Positions 1 to 5,999 of a stretch of DNA of 5,999 bases are shown piece after piece. A program made the translations under genes and the position numbers. The stretch is from Trueperaceae bacterium. GTDB lineage: Bacteria; Deinococcota; Deinococci; Deinococcales; Trueperaceae. A model generated the notes under the pieces. It was not told the origin of the DNA, searched no databases, and saw only the letters and a list, made by a program, of their open reading frames with translations. The DNA is taken from NCBI GenBank assembly GCA_024636105.1, contig JAGXHO010000277.1:1-5999 (forward strand), in the 5' to 3' direction. How positions within the stretch are numbered: the stretch's first letter is position 1; each line of letters opens with the position of its first letter.

Positions 1-338
1 ACCTCGCCGAGCGCGGGGTCGGCGCGCTCGGCCCGCAGGACCCCGGCATCGCGACCGGTCAGCGCCACCGCGTCGCCCAGCTCGGAGGCGAGCCGCTTTC
101 CGAGCAGGGTGAGCGCGCGCTCCACCGGACCGATCGCGTCGAGCGTCGTCACCCGCAGGCCGCGTTCGAAGCGGCTCTCGACGCCGGCTGCGGCCAGTTC
201 CGCTTCGATGTACGGGCCGCCGCCGTGGACCAGCACCGGGCGCCCGTCGGCAGCGCGCACGCTGCGCACGTCGGCGAGGAGTTGAGCGCGGTCCTGCGCG
301 TCGGTCATTGCGTTGCCACCGTACTTGATCACCCACAT
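1..338 (-). CDS. argB: Acetylglutamate kinase (ArgB), 5' part; C-terminus beyond the left edge
   Basis: ArgB phosphorylates N-acetyl-L-glutamate with ATP, the second step of cytoplasmic arginine biosynthesis. About 112 residues are visible, under half of the usual 250-300. Reading from the start there is KYGGNAM (residues 5-11, with the phosphate-binding Lys5 and glycines), VLVHGGGP (35-42), GLRVTT (60-65, whose Arg62 corresponds to the acetylglutamate-binding Arg of the family) and LTGRDAG (93-99). The combination fits ArgB better than LysZ or other amino-acid kinases. The ATG at 336-338 is secure: an in-frame TAG lies four codons upstream (348-350) with no alternative start between. No N-terminal extension is therefore possible. 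In known enzymes such an extension carries the helix linked to arginine feedback inhibition. No Shine-Dalgarno sequence precedes the start. The gene is divergent from the phosphohexomutase gene. The nucleotide-binding C-terminal half cannot be assessed. Confidence 0.93.
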   Translation of the reverse strand, partial: MWVIKYGGNAMTDAQDRAQLLADVRSVRAADGRPVLVHGGGPYIEAELAAAGVESRFERGLRVTTLDAIGPVERALTLLGKRLASELGDAVALTGRDAGVLRAERADPALGE

Positions 339-344
339 GGGGCC

Positions 345-350
345 AGCCTA
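345..350 (-). promoter_or_regulatory. Possible -10 element for a leaderless argB transcript
   Basis: On the minus strand TAGGCT sits exactly 6 nt before the argB ATG, and there is no purine-rich Shine-Dalgarno sequence. A TANNNT box just upstream of the start codon is the pattern known for leaderless genes in Deinococcus. No convincing TTGACA-like -35 is visible 16-18 bp further upstream, so this is a weak prediction. The same TAG is the in-frame stop that fixes the argB start. Confidence 0.25.
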
Positions 351-367
351 CCGCCCTGGGAACGCGC

Positions 368-386
368 CGACGCGAGCAGCGCGTCG
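368..386. promoter_or_regulatory. 19-bp dyad in the argB/phosphohexomutase divergent spacer (possible operator)
   Basis: The 7-bp arms CGACGCG and CGCGTCG form a perfect inverted repeat around the 5-nt centre AGCAG. The dyad lies in the middle of the 64-bp spacer between two divergent genes, 29 nt from the argB start and 16 nt from the phosphohexomutase start. If both genes are transcribed from close to their start codons, it would overlap the promoter of each, which suits a shared repressor site. High G+C makes chance dyads of this size fairly likely, so the regulatory role is inference. Confidence 0.25.
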
Positions 387-402
387 TGGTACGAAACCCG
401 CC

Positions 403-1830
403 ATGGACCGATTGGCCTTCGGAACCGACGGCTGGCGCGCGCTGATCGGCGAGGGGTTCACCCACGCGAACCTCGGTCGCGCGGCCCAGGCCTACGCCGA
501 GCATCTGCTCGATCGCGGCGGCGGCCTCGTGCTCGTCGCGCACGACACCCGCTTCGCCGGCGCGCGCTTCGCTCGGGTGGCGGCCGACGCGCTCGTCGCC
601 AACGGCCTCGAGGTGGCGTTGCACGACGGTCCGCTTCCGACGCCGGTCCTGTCGTTCGCCGTGCGGCACCTGGGCGCGGTCGGGGGCGTGATGCTCACCG
701 CCTCGCACAACCCGCCCGAATGGCAGGGGTTCAAGCTCAAGGGCGCCTACGGAGGCACCGCGCTCGACCCCGTCTACCGAGACGTGGAGCGGCGCGCCGG
801 GCTGATCGCCGAGGGCGCCGTACGCCGGAGCGCGCGGCCGCCGACGTTCGCGCCGTTCGACGTTCGCGAGGCGTACTACGCCCACGTGGCGACGCTCGTG
901 GACGTAGCACGCCTGCGGGCAGGAACGGGGCGCATCGTCCACGACGCCATGGGGGGCTCCGGAGGCGGCTGGATCGCCGGGTTCGCTCGCTGGGCCGGTA
1001 TGGGGACCGAGGTCGAGGAGCTGCGGGCGACGCCCGACCCGACGTTCGACGGCGTCCACCCCGAACCGCTCCCAGCGCACCTCGCGCGCACCCGCGCGCT
1101 GCTTGCGGCGAACCCCGGAGCGCGCTTCGCCGCCGTGACCGACGGCGACGGCGACCGGCTCGCGGCCGTGTTGCCGGACGGGCGCTTCTTCGACCCCCAC
1201 CAGGTGTTCGCGATCCTGCTCGACCTGCTCGACCGCCGCGGTGGGCCCGGCGCGGTCGTCAAGACCTTCACCGTCTCGCGGCTGATCGAGCGCCTCGCGG
1301 CGGCGCGCGGCCGCGAGGTGGTCGAGACGGCGGTCGGGTTCAAGTACCTCGTGGAGCCCCTGCGGCGCGGTGAGGCGCTGATCGCCGGTGAGGAGTCCGG
1401 TGGGATCGGCGTCGCGGGCCACGTGCCCGAGCGCGACGGAATCGTGAACACGTTGCTGCTCCTCGAGGCGGAGCTCGTGGCCGGCGAACCGCTCGCCGAG
1501 CGTTTCGCTGCGCTCGAGCGCGAGGGCGGGTGGCGGCACGCCTACGACCGCCTCGACCTGCGGCTGCAGGGCGATGGGCTGCCACAGCGCGTGGCCGAGG
1601 CGCTCGCCGTCGACCCGGAGGCCTTCGCCGGCGGCGCGGTGGTCGGCGTCGAGCGGCTCGACGGCGTGAAGCTCAACCTCGAGGGCGATCGGTGGATCTT
1701 GTTCCGCGCGAGCGGGACCGAGCCGGTGCTGCGCGTCTACGCCGAGGGGCCCGACGACGAGGCGGTGGCTGCGCTGCTCGCTGCGGCCACCGCCTTCGTC
1801 GACGGGCTCGCCGTTCAGAGCTCCAAGTAG
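403..1830 (+). CDS. Phosphohexomutase, phosphoglucomutase/phosphomannomutase family
   Basis: Enzymes of the alpha-D-phosphohexomutase superfamily interconvert hexose 1- and 6-phosphates through a phosphoserine enzyme, linking glycolysis to glycogen, cell-wall and glycan precursors. The 475-residue product has all four signature loops in order: the catalytic serine loop TASHNP (99-104, Ser101), the Mg-binding loop DGDGD (247-251), the sugar-binding loop GEESGG (329-334) and the phosphate-binding loop RASGTEP (435-441). The metal loop is DGDGD rather than the commoner DPDAD or DGDAD, but all three aspartates are present. GEESGG followed by GHVPERDGI resembles bacterial phosphoglucomutase/phosphomannomutase proteins; glucose versus mannose specificity cannot be decided from sequence. 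The ATG at 403 is preferred because FGTDGWR follows within five residues, as usual in the family. The frame is open back to an ATG at 313, but that start would lie inside argB. There is no Shine-Dalgarno sequence. The 3' end overlaps the convergent peptidase gene by 16 bp. Confidence 0.93.
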   Translation: MDRLAFGTDGWRALIGEGFTHANLGRAAQAYAEHLLDRGGGLVLVAHDTRFAGARFARVAADALVANGLEVALHDGPLPTPVLSFAVRHLGAVGGVMLTASHNPPEWQGFKLKGAYGGTALDPVYRDVERRAGLIAEGAVRRSARPPTFAPFDVREAYYAHVATLVDVARLRAGTGRIVHDAMGGSGGGWIAGFARWAGMGTEVEELRATPDPTFDGVHPEPLPAHLARTRALLAANPGARFAAVTDGDGDRLAAVLPDGRFFDPHQVFAILLDLLDRRGGPGAVVKTFTVSRLIERLAAARGREVVETAVGFKYLVEPLRRGEALIAGEESGGIGVAGHVPERDGIVNTLLLLEAELVAGEPLAERFAALEREGGWRHAYDRLDLRLQGDGLPQRVAEALAVDPEAFAGGAVVGVERLDGVKLNLEGDRWILFRASGTEPVLRVYAEGPDDEAVAALLAAATAFVDGLAVQSSK

Positions 1831-2894
1831 CCCTTCGGGGCGTGCGAGAGCACCTCGTAGCCGGACTCGGTGATGAGGACCAGGTCCTCGATGCGCAGGC
1901 CGCCCACGTCCGGCTCGTACACGCCAGGCTCGATCGTGACGATCATGCCGGGCGCCAGCACGTCCTTCGATCGAACGCTCAGCGAGGGGCCCTCGTGGAT
2001 CTCGAGGCCGGTCCCGTGGCCCAGCGAGTGGACGAAGCGATCGGCGAGGCCCGCCGCCGCCAACCGGTCGCGCGCGACCGCGTCGGCGTCGACCCCCGAC
2101 AAGCCCGGCCGGAGCGCGGCGATGGCCGCCTCCTGAGCCTCGAGGACGGCGTCGAACCAGGAGCGCAGCGGGTCGGCCACCGGTCCGAGCGCCACCGCTC
2201 GGGTCATGTCGGCGTGGTAGCCGTCGACGACCGCACCGAAGTCGAGCGTGACGAGGTCGCCGCGCTCGAGCACCCGTGCGCTCGCGACGCCGTGCGGCAT
2301 CGCGCTGCGGGGCCCGCCGGCGACGATCGCATCGAACGCCATGCGGTCGCCCCCCTCCTCGCGCACGAAGCGCTCGAGAGCGAGCGCCACGTCCACCTCG
2401 CGGACGCCGGGGCGCAGCGCCCCCTCGAGCACGAAGGCGAAGGCCGCGTCGGTGAGCCGAGCGGCTTCGCGCAGGCGCGCCACCTCGCGCGCGGTCTTCA
2501 CGATGCGGAGCGGCCGGGTGAGGCCGACGGCCGCGATCGGCACGCCCTTGCCTTTGCCTTCCAAGGTCCGGGCCGCCTGCCAGGTCAGGTGGTCGGCCTG
2601 CACCACCGGCGCGCTCCCGGCCAAGACGTCGATCGCGACCTCGAGCCAGGTATGCCCCGCGATCATGCGGACCTCGAGGGCGCTCTCTTGGGCCGCCTGG
2701 ACCGTGTAGCGACCGTCGGTGATCAGGACCGCGGCGTCGCGCGTGACGACGACCTTGCCGTCCTCGGGCGTGGTGAACCCGGACGCCCAGCGGACGTCGG
2801 CGGGCGCGGACAAGAGCACCGCGTCGCTGCCGAACTCCAGAGCGCGCGCGCGCAGCGCTTCGAGGCGCTCCGCGATCTCCGGCGAATCGCTCAC
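1815..2894 (-). CDS. Xaa-Pro aminopeptidase/dipeptidase, M24B metallopeptidase family
   Basis: The 359-residue product is a cytoplasmic two-metal peptidase that would release an N-terminal residue preceding proline, or split X-Pro dipeptides. Residues about 10-130 form the creatinase-type N-terminal domain (VRWASGFT, then ITDGRY). Residues about 137-350 form the pita-bread catalytic domain. All five metal ligands are recognisable: Asp218 (LDFG), Asp229 (HADMTR), His293 (GHGTG), Glu322 (IEPG) and Glu336 (RIEDLV). The catalytic histidines are His201 (MPHG) and His300 (EIHEGP). Length and motifs fit the short bacterial PepP/PepQ/YpdF-like group; aminopeptidase P and prolidase activity cannot be separated by sight, so no symbol is given. 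The start is a GTG at 2892-2894 that overlaps the tpiA stop as GTGA, with no clear Shine-Dalgarno sequence, which implies translational coupling to tpiA. No signal peptide is seen. Its last codons overlap the convergent phosphohexomutase gene. Confidence 0.92.
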   Translation of the reverse strand: MSDSPEIAERLEALRARALEFGSDAVLLSAPADVRWASGFTTPEDGKVVVTRDAAVLITDGRYTVQAAQESALEVRMIAGHTWLEVAIDVLAGSAPVVQADHLTWQAARTLEGKGKGVPIAAVGLTRPLRIVKTAREVARLREAARLTDAAFAFVLEGALRPGVREVDVALALERFVREEGGDRMAFDAIVAGGPRSAMPHGVASARVLERGDLVTLDFGAVVDGYHADMTRAVALGPVADPLRSWFDAVLEAQEAAIAALRPGLSGVDADAVARDRLAAAGLADRFVHSLGHGTGLEIHEGPSLSVRSKDVLAPGMIVTIEPGVYEPDVGGLRIEDLVLITESGYEVLSHAPKGYLEL

Positions 2895-3652
2895 GCGATC
2901 GCGGCCTGGGCGATGGCGAGGAGCGAGGCGCGATCGAGGCTGGCGCCGCCCACCAGGCCCCCGTCCACGTCGGGCATGGCGAGGAGTTCGGCTGCGTTGC
3001 CGGGCTTCATGCTGCCGCCGTAGAGCACGCGAACACCGTCCCCGACGTCGCCGAACAGCTCGCGCAGCACCCCGCGGACGACGCCCGACATCGTCTGCGC
3101 GTCGTCGGCCGTGGCCGTGCGGCCCGTGCCTATGGCCCAGACGGGCTCGTACGCGACGACCAGGTCGTTCGCGGCGGCGACGGGCAGGTCGGCGAGTGAG
3201 CCGCGCAGCTGCGCGACGACCACGTCTTCGTGGCGGCCCGCAGCGCGCTCCGACTCGACTTCACCGACGCAGACGACCGGGACGAGGCCGGCGCCGATGA
3301 CGGCGGCGGCTTTCGCGCGCACGATCGCGTCGGACTCGCCGTGGTCGGCGCGGCGTTCCGAGTGGCCCACGACGACGAGGTGCGTGCCGACGTCCGCGAG
3401 CATCGCGGCCGAGACCTCGCCCGTGTGGGCGCCGTCGGGGTGGGCGGAGACGTCCTGCGCGCCGAGCGCGACGGCGGTGCCGCGCAGCACCGGCGCCAGC
3501 AGCGCGAGGTGGGTGAACGGCACGTGGAGGGCGAGCTCGATGCCGGGGACCGGGTTCGCGGCGAGGTCCTCGAGGAAGGCGCGGGCCCAGGTCACGGCTT
3601 GGGACGGCGTGGTGTGGAGCTTCCAGTTTCCGGCGATCAAGGGGGTGCGCAT
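2891..3652 (-). CDS. tpiA: Triosephosphate isomerase
   Basis: This enzyme interconverts dihydroxyacetone phosphate and glyceraldehyde 3-phosphate in glycolysis and gluconeogenesis. The 253-residue product has the normal length and the complete active site: Asn9 and Lys11 in GNWK, the electrophilic His97 in GHSERR, and the catalytic base Glu169 in AYEPVWAIGTG, which leads into flexible loop 6 (here GRTAT rather than the commoner GKTAT). The phosphate-binding YGGS (211-214) and GGLVGGASL (231-239) are also present. Starting at the ATG at 3650-3652 places GNWK at residues 8-11, as expected. There is no Shine-Dalgarno sequence; the leader is instead occupied by a stable inverted-repeat element ending 8 nt before the ATG. 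The stop overlaps the start of the downstream peptidase gene by four bases, so the two are very likely co-translated. lon lies 87 bp upstream on the same strand. Confidence 0.97.
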   Translation of the reverse strand: MRTPLIAGNWKLHTTPSQAVTWARAFLEDLAANPVPGIELALHVPFTHLALLAPVLRGTAVALGAQDVSAHPDGAHTGEVSAAMLADVGTHLVVVGHSERRADHGESDAIVRAKAAAVIGAGLVPVVCVGEVESERAAGRHEDVVVAQLRGSLADLPVAAANDLVVAYEPVWAIGTGRTATADDAQTMSGVVRGVLRELFGDVGDGVRVLYGGSMKPGNAAELLAMPDVDGGLVGGASLDRASLLAIAQAAIA

Positions 3653-3658
3653 GCCGTC

Positions 3659-3664
3659 AGGGTA
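3659..3664 (-). promoter_or_regulatory. Possible -10 element for tpiA
   Basis: On the minus strand TACCCT lies 6 nt before the tpiA ATG, the same TANNNT-to-start spacing seen before argB. It could drive a leaderless tpiA transcript independent of lon. It overlaps the leftmost arm of the inverted-repeat element, so the same bases may serve both. No recognisable -35 is present, so the call is tentative. Confidence 0.22.
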
Positions 3665-3712
3665 CCGCGGGCACGCAGGAGCCCGCGGTACCGGACGGGC
3701 GGTACCGCGGGC
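3661..3712. repeat. Three-copy alternating 12-bp inverted repeat between lon and tpiA
   Basis: The 12-mer GGTACCGCGGGC occurs at 3661-3672, as its exact reverse complement at 3681-3692, and again in the first orientation at 3701-3712. The two spacers are 8 nt each and differ in sequence (ACGCAGGA and GGACGGGC). The central copy can pair perfectly with either flank, giving two mutually exclusive 12-bp hairpins with 8-nt loops, 10 of 12 pairs being G-C. No T-run follows on either strand, so it is not a standard intrinsic terminator. Copies are spaced 20 bp apart, about two helical turns, which would also suit a protein operator. In lon-tpiA readthrough RNA the left hairpin would end 8 nt before the tpiA ATG. 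Alternatives are an mRNA-stabilising or processing hairpin, or a dispersed REP-like element. The repeat itself is certain; its role is not. Confidence 0.9.
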
Positions 3713-3739
3713 GGGTTCGGTCTCGGGATCGGGGCGAAC

Positions 3740-5999
<2,260 letters not shown>

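Noticed and set aside
313..402. Possible 30-residue N-terminal extension of the phosphohexomutase from an ATG at 313
   Set aside because: It would overlap the argB coding region on the other strand, its residues match no family feature, and the ATG at 403 gives the usual short lead into FGTDGW.
225..1373. Long plus-strand open frame overlapping argB and the phosphohexomutase
   Set aside because: Its product is dominated by Arg, Ala, Gly and Pro with no recognisable domain, as expected for an off-frame reading of a GC-rich gene. The frame of the phosphohexomutase carries all family motifs.
1830..1841. Small GCCC-TTCG-GGGC hairpin beginning at the last base of the phosphohexomutase stop codon, considered as a terminator
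   Set aside because: The stem is only 4 bp and no T-run follows. The bases also encode Ala-Pro-Lys-Gly of the peptidase, so it is probably chance in GC-rich sequence, although a UUCG loop is unusually stable.
1530..3023. 497-codon plus-strand open frame antisense to the peptidase gene
   Set aside because: It is low-complexity, rich in Arg, Ala, Asp and Gly, and lies opposite an intact M24 peptidase with every metal ligand present. It is a shadow of that gene.
3661..3712. Intrinsic terminator for lon
   Set aside because: The hairpins are strong, but neither strand has a T-rich tract after them, and two alternative overlapping stems are not the usual terminator layout. It is reported as a repeat instead.
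3715..3739. 5-bp inverted repeat GTTCG/CGAAC just after the lon stop
   Set aside because: The arms are short and the loop is 15 nt, so it is within what chance would give at this base composition.

Overview
The window is about 70% G+C, densely coded, and holds only housekeeping genes, with no mobile element, RNA gene or CRISPR array visible. The visible protein sequences look most like Deinococcota. The ArgB N-terminus (KYGGNAM, then HGGGP, GLRVTT, LTGRDAG) and the Lon protease domain ([19 protein letters not shown]) suggest a Deinococcus/Truepera-type bacterium. This is recalled family resemblance, not a database search, so treat the lineage as a moderate-confidence inference. The lack of Shine-Dalgarno sequences ahead of the visible starts fits that group, in which leaderless mRNAs are common.

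Layout, left to right. The first 338 bases are the 5' part of argB (acetylglutamate kinase, minus strand, running off the left edge). A 64-bp divergent spacer (339-402) with a 19-bp dyad separates it from a plus-strand phosphohexomutase of the phosphoglucomutase/phosphomannomutase family (403-1830). That gene runs tail-to-tail into an M24-family Xaa-Pro peptidase on the minus strand (1815-2894), and the two coding regions overlap by 16 bp. The peptidase is the second gene of a tight pair. Triosephosphate isomerase (tpiA, 2891-3652) lies upstream of it, and the two overlap by four bases (GTGA). Upstream of tpiA, after an 87-bp gap, is lon (3740-5999, minus strand), which lacks only its N-terminal codons at the right edge.

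lon, tpiA and the peptidase gene are co-directional and could be read through as one transcript. Two are proteolysis genes (Lon degrades damaged and regulatory proteins; the M24 peptidase trims proline-containing peptides). tpiA and the phosphohexomutase belong to central sugar metabolism, and argB to arginine synthesis. There is no obvious single pathway.

The most notable non-coding structure is in the lon-tpiA gap. One perfect 12-base motif occurs three times in alternating orientation with 8-base spacers (12-8-12-8-12). The central copy can pair with either neighbour, giving two mutually exclusive 12-bp hairpins, one of which ends 8 nt before the tpiA start codon. I found no novel multi-gene system in this window; this element is the best candidate for something undescribed.
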